Source of the DNA: an uncultured Verrucomicrobiales bacterium
GTDB lineage: Bacteria > Verrucomicrobiota > Verrucomicrobiia > Verrucomicrobiales > Akkermansiaceae
NCBI GenBank assembly: GCA_937128235.1
Contig: CAKZMG010000029.1
Span: 1 to 38,804, forward strand
Reading direction: 5' to 3'
DNA length: 38,804 bases
This document shows, piece after piece, positions 10,119 through 17,537 of the stretch. Every line of letters starts with the position of its first letter. Positions within the stretch are counted from its first letter, which is position 1. The notes under the pieces were generated by a model that saw only the letters and a program-made list of their open reading frames with translations, ran no database searches and was not told where the DNA came from. Both the position numbers and the translations under genes were made by a program.

Positions 10119-10301
10119 ATGTTTACACAAGAAGGATTTAACAATTTGATAGACCGCCTCATAGAATTAGGTGTGCAAGAAGAGAAGGCTTGTGACTACG
10201 CGGCGATAATCGGTGATACTCCTGTAAGCGATGGCAATGGCAATGTATTAATCATCAAAGATGGTAAGATTATAGACAGTGTTCCAGATCCGTTCGCTTA
10301 G
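10119..10301 (+). CDS. Small acidic protein of unknown function, coupled to the Type ISP gene
   Basis: This is a 60-residue ORF whose ATG lies 6 bases after the stop of the restriction-modification gene, so it is very likely co-transcribed with it. The N-terminal half looks helical and amphipathic (LIDRLIELGVQEEKACDYAA). The C-terminal half looks like a small beta unit (DGNGNVLIIKDGKIIDSVPD). There is one cysteine and no signal peptide or membrane segment. I do not recognise the family. Context suggests a control or accessory protein for the enzyme, but the sequence itself does not show this. Confidence 0.6.
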   Translation: MFTQEGFNNLIDRLIELGVQEEKACDYAAIIGDTPVSDGNGNVLIIKDGKIIDSVPDPFA

Positions 10302-10326
10302 TTCGCTTAAGGAGATATTTAGGCGT

Positions 10327-10399
10327 AAAAAAACCGCAGATTTGCCAGGCTGGTTCTGCGGAGACCTTGATAGATTCATCAGCCACTGGCTACGAACTC
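10327..10399 (-). ncRNA. Candidate small RNA of about 73 nt
   Basis: On the minus strand a promoter-like pair (TTGCAG, 18 bases, TATTAT) ends about 7 bases before 10399. Downstream lies a strong intrinsic terminator: arms at 10334-10340 and 10355-10361 (CCGCAGA/TCTGCGG) with an inner CCA/TGG pair, followed on the minus strand by seven T (10327-10333). A short AGCC-AGT-GGCT hairpin sits in between. No ORF or tRNA on the minus strand explains the terminator, because the upstream tRNA-Lys has its own. The RNA would run toward the 3' end of the Type ISP operon but stop before it. Evidence is architecture only. Confidence 0.4.
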
Positions 10400-10405
10400 T
10401 GAGAC

Positions 10406-10435
10406 ATAATAGCCACACTAGCGAGTATTCTGCAA
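10406..10435 (-). promoter_or_regulatory. Putative promoter of the candidate small RNA
   Basis: On the minus strand TTGCAG (10430-10435) and TATTAT (10406-10411) are separated by 18 bases. This is close to the sigma-70 consensus, and transcription would start near 10399. Confidence 0.4.
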
Positions 10436-10572
10436 ACCCTTTTTTAAACTTAAAGTGAGAAATTACTCATGATTGACTTTAAGATATTCAGCTTATGAGA
10501 GAGCAAAAGTGATAGTATGCGTATTGAACTGTTACCATAATGTTCTCATTTTAATTAATAATGGGAACTAAA

Positions 10573-10613
10573 AAAACGCCTCATTACTAGGATCACTAGG
10601 AATGAGGCGTTTT
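10573..10613 (-). terminator. Intrinsic terminator of tRNA-Lys, possibly bidirectional
   Basis: Perfect 13-base arms AAAACGCCTCATT (10573-10585) and AATGAGGCGTTTT (10601-10613) enclose a 15-base loop. On the minus strand the hairpin ends in seven T, 8 bases past the tRNA-Lys end. On the plus strand it is followed by a shorter T run and could also stop the Type ISP operon. Confidence 0.8.
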
Positions 10614-10620
10614 AGAAAAA

Positions 10621-10696
10621 TGGTACGCAGACTGGGACTCGAACCCAGGACCAATTGGTTAAAAGCCAACTGCTCTACCAACTGAGCTATCTGCGC
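10621..10696 (-). tRNA. tRNA-Lys (anticodon UUU)
   Basis: The minus strand folds as a 76-nt cloverleaf. The acceptor stem is GCGCAGA with TCTGCGT, the discriminator is A, and CCA is encoded at 10621-10623. The D arm has GCTCAGTTGGTAGAGC, the anticodon loop is CTTTTAA with UUU at the tip, and the T loop is GTTCGAG within a CTGGG stem. It reads AAA/AAG lysine codons. Confidence 0.96.
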
Positions 10697-10737
10697 TTTT
10701 TGTTGGATTTACTGTGCGCTGTTTTAGGCGCGGCGGA

Positions 10738-10766
10738 GAAATAGGTAAAAATGATGATTATTGCAA
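10738..10766 (-). promoter_or_regulatory. Putative promoter of tRNA-Lys
   Basis: On the minus strand TTGCAA (10761-10766) and TATTTC (10738-10743) are spaced by 17 bases. A GC-rich discriminator (CCGCCGCGCC) follows, as is common for stable-RNA promoters. The start would be about 35 bases before the tRNA. Otherwise the 335 bases between the tRNA and nusA hold only the nusA leader elements; I see no convincing gene there. Confidence 0.45.
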
Positions 10767-10894
10767 GATACTTTTTCACTTTTTTTCATTTTTATTTGAT
10801 CCAGCTATTGGCAATGGTCTGAAACTCCTCCAAATGCAATTAGTTTTGAGTGACGGGGAGCTATTATTTTATCTAGAGTTTCCTAGTTTATTGC

Positions 10895-10923
10895 TTGCTT
10901 TTTCCAGAGAGCTAAGGCATATA
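10895..10923 (+). promoter_or_regulatory. Putative promoter of nusA-infB-rbfA
   Basis: TTGCTT (10895-10900) and CATATA (10918-10923) are spaced by 17 bases. A start near 10930 would place the hairpin at 10953-10975 inside the leader, about 100 bases ahead of nusA. The match to consensus is moderate. Confidence 0.35.
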
Positions 10924-10952
10924 TCTGCCACACAACTCTAGACGCAAGCGAG

Positions 10953-10975
10953 GAGTGGGTTTTTACAACCCACTC
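10953..10975 (+). terminator. Terminator-like hairpin in the nusA leader (candidate attenuator)
   Basis: A perfect 9-bp stem GAGTGGGTT/AACCCACTC with a 5-base loop TTTAC is followed by TTTT. It has the form of an intrinsic terminator but lies 57 bases before the nusA start, in the same orientation, with no gene upstream on that strand for more than 600 bases. It is either the end of an unseen short transcript or a leader attenuator of nusA. Confidence 0.5.
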
Positions 10976-11031
10976 TTTTGTGTATCTGGAGAGGAAATTT
11001 TATCAATTACAGAACAAGAGAAACTAGAATC

Positions 11032-12297
11032 ATGACTAACGACATTGTTGCACTTATCGACTATTACGAGAAGGAAAAGGGGATCGACCGCGAAAAAGTG
11101 GTGGGTGCGCTTCAGTTTGCATTTTTATCTGCTTACCGCAAGATGGTGGCTGGCTCAGATGGCATCGAGGAAATGCGTGCGGCTGTGGATACGCGTAAGG
11201 GTGACATCACTATCTATGCGACTCTGCGTGCGGTAGAGGATGATGACTATGTGGATAAGTGGAATGAGGTGCCTCTCTCTCTGGCTCGTAAGAGTAAAGC
11301 AGATGCTGAGATCGGTGATCCTATCGAGTTCAATGTGACTCCGAAAAACTTTGGACGTATCGCGGTGCAGACAGCTAAGCAGACAATGATGCAGCGCCTC
11401 CGCCAGGCTGAGAAGGAAATGATTTACGATGAGTTCAAGGATCGCGCTGGAGACATTGTGAGCGGAACTGTTAGACGGTTTGAGAAATCTGATGTGTGGG
11501 TGGATCTAGGAAAGTTTGAAGGTAAGATGAGCTCACGTGAGCGCGTGAATACGGAAGAGTATAATGTGGGCGACCGCATCCGAGCTTATGTGGTAGCTGT
11601 GGAGAATGAGAGCCGTGGACCTGAGATTATCTTGTCACGTAGTCACCCTAATTTTGTGCGCAGATTGTTTGAAGCTGAGGTGAGCGAGATAGCTGACCGC
11701 ACGGTGGACATCAAGGGAGTAGCACGCGAGGCAGGCTATCGCACAAAGGTGGCTGTATGGAGTGACGATGATAATGTTGATCCTGTGGGTGCCTGTGTGG
11801 GACTGAGGGGTGCGCGTGTGAAGAACATTGTCCGTGAGCTCAATAACGAGAAAGTGGATATTATCCGCTGGAGCGATGATCCAACTGAATTTCTACATGA
11901 GGCTCTGAAGCCGGCAGTGCTGACTTCTATCACGCTGGATGATGAGAAGAAGGTGGCTCATGTGACTGTGGCTGAAGAGGAGCTTAGTAAGGCGATCGGC
12001 CGCCGCGGACAGAACGCTAGACTGACATCTAGGCTGATGGGCTGGGATGTGCAGGTGAGTAAGGATGAGACTCAGCATGAGCAGTTCGAGGCAAGGGTCT
12101 CTGATGCGTCTCACTCACTCGCAGAGCAGACTGGTCTGGATGATGAAACTTCTGATAAGTTATTCCGCGCGGGTGGAATCAATGCAGAGATGATTCTCCA
12201 GATGGATGCAGAGTATATTTCCCAAGCATTAGAAGTTTCTGAAGAAGAAGCGGCTAAGATTTTACAGACTGTAAAAGACAATCAAGCAAACGCTTAA
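11032..12297 (+). CDS. nusA: Transcription termination/antitermination factor NusA
   Basis: NusA binds RNA polymerase and nascent RNA and acts in pausing, termination and antitermination. The 421-residue protein has the expected order. An N-terminal polymerase-binding domain covers about 1-130 (MTNDIVALIDYYEKEKGI). An S1 domain covers about 138-205 (GDIVSGTVRRFEKSDVWVDL). KH1 has GLRG at 257-260 and KH2 has GRRG at 323-326. A short C-terminal helical repeat begins around residue 365. I chose ATG 11032 because family members begin with this MTND-like helix; an in-frame TTG at 10978 would add 18 residues with no homology. infB follows after 78 bases and rbfA after that, the classical order. No rimP lies upstream in this window. 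Confidence 0.95.
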   Translation: MTNDIVALIDYYEKEKGIDREKVVGALQFAFLSAYRKMVAGSDGIEEMRAAVDTRKGDITIYATLRAVEDDDYVDKWNEVPLSLARKSKADAEIGDPIEFNVTPKNFGRIAVQTAKQTMMQRLRQAEKEMIYDEFKDRAGDIVSGTVRRFEKSDVWVDLGKFEGKMSSRERVNTEEYNVGDRIRAYVVAVENESRGPEIILSRSHPNFVRRLFEAEVSEIADRTVDIKGVAREAGYRTKVAVWSDDDNVDPVGACVGLRGARVKNIVRELNNEKVDIIRWSDDPTEFLHEALKPAVLTSITLDDEKKVAHVTVAEEELSKAIGRRGQNARLTSRLMGWDVQVSKDETQHEQFEARVSDASHSLAEQTGLDDETSDKLFRAGGINAEMILQMDAEYISQALEVSEEEAAKILQTVKDNQANA

Positions 12298-12375
12298 CAA
12301 AATAAATTTCACCAATTCAAATGTGGTTTTCCTAGTGAAAATGACATCAAATCAAGTAAACCAATTCACAGCTCT

Positions 12376-14523
12376 ATGGCTGACAAGAAAGATACCAACA
12401 AAAAAAAGAAGGACACCTTAGACTTAGTTTCAGATAAGCCTAAGCCCTCACGACGTCAACGCCAGAGAGAAGAAGCGTCTGCCTCCAAGGTGAAGACTGT
12501 GGATGATCAGAAGCGTGAGGCATTAGATATTTTTGCCGAGGAAGGTAAGAAGAAGACATCACAGGTGAAGAAGACTACTGCTGGGAAAAAGGATATTTTA
12601 CCGAGCATCTCTAAGCTTGGTGAGGACAAGGATGCAGAATTTGTAACAAGCAAATCAGCTGCTTCGGAGGTATCTGGAAACGATGGCGAGCCGCCAAAGT
12701 CAGCTTCAGTAGAAGTGAGCGCTGGTGATGATGGAGATGAGAAGATCATCCTTCTTAAGCCGCCAATCATTGTGAGCGATCTTGCAGAGAGCATGGGGCT
12801 TAAGCCATTCCAGCTGATGGCGGATCTTATCAAGCTGGAAGTCTTTGTGGCTCCGAATCAGGCGATCGAGCCAGAGATCGCTGAAAAGCTCTGCGTGATT
12901 CATGGATTTAAATCTGATCGTGAAAAGCGCGAGAAGGGTGCTGGTGTTCACAAGGTTGAGGAGAAATTTGAAGAGCCTGAGAAGGAAGCGGAAGAGCCAG
13001 AAGATGAGATGAAGCTGCGTGCTCCGATCATTACGTTCATGGGTCACGTGGATCACGGTAAGACATCCCTACTCGACTACGTGCGCAAGTCTCGCGTAGC
13101 GGCAGGTGAAGCAGGTGGCATTACTCAGGGCATCGGAGCCTATGCGGTGACAGATCCTGAGGGGAGACCTATCACTTTCTTGGATACTCCAGGTCACGCT
13201 ATTTTCTCTAAGATGAGAGCACGTGGTGCGGATATTACGGATATTGTTGTGCTGGTTATCGCGGCTGATGATGGCATTATGCCGCAGACTAAGGAAGCGA
13301 TCAGTCATGCGCAAGCAGCTGAGAAAACGATCATTGTGGCGATCAATAAGTGTGACAAAGACGGGGCAGATCCGATGAAGGCAATGTCTCAGCTCATGGA
13401 GCACGGGCTTACTCCTGTGGACTTCGGTGGTGATACTGAGTGTGTTCAAGTTTCTGCGATCACTGGGCAGGGAATGGATGATCTGTTAGAGTTGATGGCT
13501 CTCCAAGCGGAGGTGCTAGAGCTCAAGGCGAATCCATCAGCGAATGCGCGTGCGTCTGTGATTGAAGCTAGTATTCAAGCTGGTAAGGGACCTACAGCAT
13601 CTGTAATCGTTCAGAATGGAACTCTCAAAGTAGGACAGCCATTTATCTGCGGACCGTTCGCAGGGAAGATCAAGTCAATGTTTGATGATCACGGTAAGCG
13701 TGTGAAGGAAGCTGGACCAGCGATGCCAGTGGAGATTCTAGGTTTCGCTGAGTTACCACATGTGGGTGATGAGATGGTGGAAATGGAATCTGAGCGTGCG
13801 GCGAAGAAGCTTTCTGAGGAGAGACAAACTGAGCGCAGACAGAAGCGTCTCGGTGGAAATAAGATGAGCCGCATGGAAGATATTCTGGCATTTGCAACTG
13901 AGGGTAGCAAAAAAGCTAGGCTTCAACTTATTCTTAAGACAGATGTTCAAGGTTCCGTAGGTGCTATTGAAGGAGCTATCGCTGAGATAGAATCTGAAAA
14001 AGTAGAAGCTAAATTTCTCCATGCAGCAGCAGGGGCTATCACTGAGTCTGATGTAATGCTCGCGAGTTCATCTGATGCCATTATCTTAGGATTTAACACG
14101 AAGGTGGAAGGCAAGGCAGTAGCAGCAGCTAAGCGTGAAGGTGTGCAGATCAAGCTATACTCAATCGTTTATGAGCTGATCGACACAGTTACAGAAAGTA
14201 TGCTGGGTCTTCTAGAGCCTGAGCTGCGTGAGTCCGTGATTGGTCACGCTCTGGTGAAGCAGGTATTCAAGGTGAATAAAGGTAAGGCAGCAGGTTGTAT
14301 CATTCAAGATGGTAAGGTCAGCAGAAAAGCTCATGCCCGCGTTCTCCGAGGTGGTATTCCAGTATTTGATGGTAAGATGTCAACGCTCCGCCGTTTCAAT
14401 GATGAAGTGGAAGAGGTGAAGACAGGTATCGAATGTGGTATCCGTTTAGGAAGCTTCAATGACTACGAAGAAGATGATATCATTGAGTGCTATAATTTAG
14501 ATAAGATTGATCAGACACTTTAG
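12376..14523 (+). CDS. infB: Translation initiation factor IF-2
   Basis: IF-2 is the GTPase that brings initiator tRNA to the 30S subunit and promotes subunit joining. The 715-residue protein starts with a charged, low-complexity Lys/Glu/Ser/Asp region (1-120). An IF2-N-type domain follows (about 124-180, VSDLAESMGLKPFQLMADLI). The G domain has GHVDHGKT at 223-230, DTPGH at 270-274 and NKCD at 324-327. The beta-barrel domain II, domain III and the C-terminal tRNA-binding domain are all present to the end. The N-terminal part is shorter than in E. coli, which is common. It sits between nusA and rbfA, 21 bases before the latter. No Shine-Dalgarno sequence is visible before the ATG. Confidence 0.97.
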   Translation: MADKKDTNKKKKDTLDLVSDKPKPSRRQRQREEASASKVKTVDDQKREALDIFAEEGKKKTSQVKKTTAGKKDILPSISKLGEDKDAEFVTSKSAASEVSGNDGEPPKSASVEVSAGDDGDEKIILLKPPIIVSDLAESMGLKPFQLMADLIKLEVFVAPNQAIEPEIAEKLCVIHGFKSDREKREKGAGVHKVEEKFEEPEKEAEEPEDEMKLRAPIITFMGHVDHGKTSLLDYVRKSRVAAGEAGGITQGIGAYAVTDPEGRPITFLDTPGHAIFSKMRARGADITDIVVLVIAADDGIMPQTKEAISHAQAAEKTIIVAINKCDKDGADPMKAMSQLMEHGLTPVDFGGDTECVQVSAITGQGMDDLLELMALQAEVLELKANPSANARASVIEASIQAGKGPTASVIVQNGTLKVGQPFICGPFAGKIKSMFDDHGKRVKEAGPAMPVEILGFAELPHVGDEMVEMESERAAKKLSEERQTERRQKRLGGNKMSRMEDILAFATEGSKKARLQLILKTDVQGSVGAIEGAIAEIESEKVEAKFLHAAAGAITESDVMLASSSDAIILGFNTKVEGKAVAAAKREGVQIKLYSIVYELIDTVTESMLGLLEPELRESVIGHALVKQVFKVNKGKAAGCIIQDGKVSRKAHARVLRGGIPVFDGKMSTLRRFNDEVEEVKTGIECGIRLGSFNDYEEDDIIECYNLDKIDQTL

Positions 14524-14544
14524 TTCTAACAGCAAGTAATTATT

Positions 14545-14907
14545 ATGTCCCAGCGTCTTGATAGAATAAACGAACTCATGAAGCGAGAGATCAGCTCGAT
14601 TGTCCAGAAGGACTTTGAGTTTGTGAACTCGCTTGTGACTATCAGCGATGTGGAAGTCACCCAAGACCTGCGCGAGGCAAAAGTCTTCGTCAGTGTCTTA
14701 GGTGGGCATATGGATAAAGTGTTAGAAAAACTTACCTCTAATAAGAGCAGTATTCAGTCTAGGGTGAACAAACGGATCACTCTGCGATGCACTCCAGTGC
14801 TTATGTTCAGAGGGGACACATCCGTTGAGCGTGGTGTAGGTATTGTGAACTTGTTAGATGAAGTCGATAAATTACCGACAGCTGACGAGGCTCCAGATGA
14901 TGAGTGA
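14545..14907 (+). CDS. rbfA: 30S ribosome-binding factor RbfA
   Basis: RbfA helps late maturation of the 30S subunit and of the 16S rRNA 5' end. The protein has 120 residues, the usual length. It begins SQRLDRINELMKREISSIVQ and continues with the family pattern LVTISDVEVTQDLREAKVFVSV, typical of the single KH-like domain. A short acidic tail (TADEAPDDE) ends it. It follows infB in the conserved order nusA-infB-rbfA. No truB or rpsO comes next; the following gene encodes a membrane barrel. Confidence 0.93.
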   Translation: MSQRLDRINELMKREISSIVQKDFEFVNSLVTISDVEVTQDLREAKVFVSVLGGHMDKVLEKLTSNKSSIQSRVNKRITLRCTPVLMFRGDTSVERGVGIVNLLDEVDKLPTADEAPDDE

Positions 14908-14977
14908 TTTTCAGTTGAATTACTTAGAATCAGGTGAAATAGAGTTGACGTGTAGCTCTGCCTATATAGTCTCGCGC

Positions 14978-16279
14978 ATGTCCCAAAAATATACATATTT
15001 GCCATTATTAGTGGCTGGTCTTATTTCGAGCCAGTCAGCTCAAGCAGGAGAATTCGCTGGACCAGTTGCTGTTGATAAAACACCTGCTGGATCGGGTTCA
15101 TTCATGGATAGCATTATCCCAGATAATCCATATTTCGGAACGAATCTCGAATTTTCCAAGCACATGTTGTCTTGGCAGAGAGGCGTTACTGATCACAGCA
15201 CCTATGTCCTAGATGCGTATGAGAGAGACCAACTTCAGGTAGGTAAAGTCTATCTTTCTGGTCATGCAGCTTATGCTCAGTATTTTGAGGAAACTGATGT
15301 GGATGGTAAGTTCCCAGTCTTGGGAAGATTTCCAGATCAGCACACCAGTGGTGGCAGTGCATCAGAGAATATCTTAGAGAGCTTTGACTTGTCACTGACT
15401 TACTCACCCCATGCTTGGGTAACTATGCATGCGCGTGGTATCTATACTGAGCTAGAATTTCCTGGTCAAGAAGAGGTGCAGTTGCGTGAGGCATTCGTAA
15501 CGCTTGGTAATCTAAAAAAATCACCCTACTATGTTTCAGTAGGAAAAAAGACAGTGAATTTTGGTAGCTTCGTTTCTTATAATCCTAATACACACTCAGT
15601 AGGAAATCATTTCTACAGAACGGATAGTAAAGATGTTGTGGCTGAGCTGGGATACAGAACAAAGAATCTAAGCTTTGCGTTTACAACGATTCAGGGAGGC
15701 CGTCAGCTAAGAGTAGCAGATACTCCAGGGAGTGGCTTCATGGATAACTTCGCAGTCAGCGGCCAGTATAATACAGAAGTTCAAGGCTGGGATGTGAATG
15801 TAGGTGCAGGATATCTTAATAGCACTATTTATGATAGTGACTCAGCAAATCATCCAGGAGTAACACCAGATCCGCTTAACTTTAGACACAGAAATGGTGC
15901 TTATAATGCTTGGCTAGAGGTGAAGAAGAACAACCTTTCTTTCCACGGTGAATACACTAAAACTGAACGTGATTGGCCGGCAAGTGGAGCTCCTGTCGAG
16001 TCCTACACAGTCCAAGCAGCGTATGATTCTGAGCTGTTCTCATTTCCTACTCGTTACTCATTATCTTATGGTAGAGGTAAGCAGGGAAATCCTGGAGATG
16101 CTTTTGAGAGATTACATCAGTTTGCAGCTGGTATAGAGACATTTGTTCATCCTAACTTCTCAATCAGTGCTGAGTATGTTTACAACAGAGGTTTCGTTCC
16201 TCTCATTATGCTTGATAGAGTTTCTGATTCTGAAGTGGATACAAACACTCTGATTATCAGTGGAAGGATGTTCTTCTAA
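14978..16279 (+). CDS. Outer-membrane beta-barrel protein, LbtU-like porin
   Basis: The 433-residue protein has a signal peptide at 1-23 (SQKYTYLPLLVAGLISSQSA, then QA cleavage) and then alternating-residue strands. It ends in an aromatic residue (SGRMFF), the usual signal for barrel insertion. The segment AFVTLGNLKKSPYYVSVGKK followed by NFGSFVSYNPNTHS resembles the LbtU family of siderophore porins; that label is tentative and substrate cannot be read from sequence. I start at ATG 14978 because it opens directly with the signal peptide. The frame is open further upstream, into the end of rbfA, but those 40 residues look non-coding. tRNA-Arg lies downstream. Confidence 0.75.
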   Translation: MSQKYTYLPLLVAGLISSQSAQAGEFAGPVAVDKTPAGSGSFMDSIIPDNPYFGTNLEFSKHMLSWQRGVTDHSTYVLDAYERDQLQVGKVYLSGHAAYAQYFEETDVDGKFPVLGRFPDQHTSGGSASENILESFDLSLTYSPHAWVTMHARGIYTELEFPGQEEVQLREAFVTLGNLKKSPYYVSVGKKTVNFGSFVSYNPNTHSVGNHFYRTDSKDVVAELGYRTKNLSFAFTTIQGGRQLRVADTPGSGFMDNFAVSGQYNTEVQGWDVNVGAGYLNSTIYDSDSANHPGVTPDPLNFRHRNGAYNAWLEVKKNNLSFHGEYTKTERDWPASGAPVESYTVQAAYDSELFSFPTRYSLSYGRGKQGNPGDAFERLHQFAAGIETFVHPNFSISAEYVYNRGFVPLIMLDRVSDSEVDTNTLIISGRMFF

Positions 16280-16397
16280 GAGAAAATATTTTATACTCAA
16301 AATGAAGACACGGCTTGACAAAGTCATAGGAATATGGCTTTTTCACGCCCGTCTGAGTTAGTTCTTAAGCTGATTCGGCTGTTTACAAATACTAGAT

Positions 16398-16474
16398 GCG
16401 CCCGTAGCTCAATTGGATAGAGCGCTTGACTACGGATCAGGAGGTTTGGGGTTCGACTCCCTACGGGCGTACCA
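16398..16474 (+). tRNA. tRNA-Arg (anticodon ACG)
   Basis: This is a 77-nt cloverleaf. The acceptor stem is GCGCCCG with CGGGCGT, with discriminator A and encoded CCA. The D arm is GCTCAATTGGATAGAGC. The anticodon stem is CTTGA/TCAGG with loop CTACGGA, giving ACG. The T loop is TTCGACT with stem TGGGG/CCCTA. The first anticodon base is expected to be deaminated to inosine. It lies 22 bases from the convergent mutY end. Confidence 0.96.
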
Positions 16475-16496
16475 TTTTATTTTGCGAGGTGCTCCC

Positions 16497-17531
16497 TTAA
16501 AAGTGATCTTGCAACAGCTTATCCAACACTTTTCTAAATGGACTAGGCATAGGAATCTCTGTTAGATCCTTGATGTAATGCCATTTTTCAGTTACTCCTT
16601 CAGTCTCCCTGTTCGGTTTTGTGGAGATATTCTCGTCTGAAGCTTGGTAAACTCTCAGCATCACTTTGTGATGGGTGATGGCATAGCTAGATTTATTGAG
16701 TAGAGGTAAGTTTTCTATCTCTGAGGGTTCACGAAGTGGTAGTTTCCACATTCCAGCACGCCGTTTCTCAGAGGCTTCTTGCTGAAGTAAAATCCGTTTC
16801 TGGTTATCGATAGAAAAGAGTGCGAACTCATCAACGAGGACGGTTTTCTTAGCAGATTTCTTGAGTGGTAAGCTCTCAGGATCAGTGGTGGTGCAGAATG
16901 GCTTGAGAACACAAATTTCGCATTTAGGAGATTTATTCGAGCAGACTTGCTGACCTAGTTCCATGAGTGCAGAATTGTATGATCGTGGGCTGTCATGAGA
17001 GAGCAATTTTTCAGCCCATAGCCAGAGTTGTTTCTGTCCCGCGCTGCTATCTATACGTTCTTGGAAATCAAATAGTCTAGAAAAAATCCTCGCTACATTG
17101 GCATCTACAATAGGTTGGGGTGAGTCGAAGGCAAACGATGATACGGCACCTGCTGTGTATTTTCCAATTCCAGGTAAAGCTAAGATGCTATTATAATCTC
17201 TGGGAAATATCCCGTCATGCTGTTCACAGATGGCAATGGCTGCTTTCTGAAGATTTCTTACTCTTCGGTAATAACCTAATCCTTCCCAAGCACTGAGGAT
17301 CTCCTGCTCAGATGCGCTGGAGATGGATGCGGGGGTAGGGAACTGCTCGGTAAATTTAGTGAAAAAGTTCTTATTAAGTACTGTGCTGACTTGTGTCTGC
17401 TGGAGCATCACCTCGGAGATGAGAATGTGCCACGGGTCGGTGGTTTCCCGCCAGGGGTATGTTTTGCTCTCTGACTGAAACCAATCGATCAATACTGTTT
17501 GAAATTTACTAGTATGTTTAAGTGGGGACAT
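16497..17531 (-). CDS. mutY: Adenine DNA glycosylase MutY
   Basis: MutY removes adenine mispaired with 8-oxoguanine. The 344-residue protein has catalytic Glu40 in SEVMLQQTQV, the helix-hairpin-helix LPGIGKYTAGAV at 119-130, and catalytic Asp143 in IVDANVARIF. The 4Fe-4S ligands are Cys197, Cys204, Cys207 and Cys213 with the family's C-x6-C-x2-C-x5-C spacing. A C-terminal NUDIX-like 8-oxoG-recognition domain occupies about 230-340. The length is normal. It lies 6 bases after the mutarotase gene and is probably the last gene of a four-gene minus-strand operon. Its 3' end faces tRNA-Arg. Confidence 0.95.
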   Translation of the reverse strand: MSPLKHTSKFQTVLIDWFQSESKTYPWRETTDPWHILISEVMLQQTQVSTVLNKNFFTKFTEQFPTPASISSASEQEILSAWEGLGYYRRVRNLQKAAIAICEQHDGIFPRDYNSILALPGIGKYTAGAVSSFAFDSPQPIVDANVARIFSRLFDFQERIDSSAGQKQLWLWAEKLLSHDSPRSYNSALMELGQQVCSNKSPKCEICVLKPFCTTTDPESLPLKKSAKKTVLVDEFALFSIDNQKRILLQQEASEKRRAGMWKLPLREPSEIENLPLLNKSSYAITHHKVMLRVYQASDENISTKPNRETEGVTEKWHYIKDLTEIPMPSPFRKVLDKLLQDHF

Positions 17532-17537
17532 CTTGGT

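Noticed and set aside
10515-10526. GTATGCGTATTG, a half-match to the PEP-CTERM palindrome
   Set aside because: Only one arm is present, there is no second half and no PEP-CTERM gene nearby; chance is likely.
10714-10941. A 75-codon open frame before nusA
   Set aside because: It covers the tRNA-Lys promoter and the nusA promoter region, has a Phe/Leu-rich random composition and no recognisable feature.
10978-11031. Longer N-terminus for NusA from a TTG
   Set aside because: The 18 added residues have no resemblance to NusA, and the canonical start helix begins at ATG 11032.
14945-14972. TTGACG with TATAGT ahead of the barrel protein
   Set aside because: The spacer is only 14 bases and the predicted start would lie at or beyond the ATG.
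14858-14977. Longer N-terminus for the barrel protein
   Set aside because: It would overlap rbfA and bury the signal peptide; ATG 14978 opens directly into a good signal peptide.
16315-16320. TTGACA box upstream of tRNA-Arg
   Set aside because: No acceptable -10 element lies at 16-18 bases from it.
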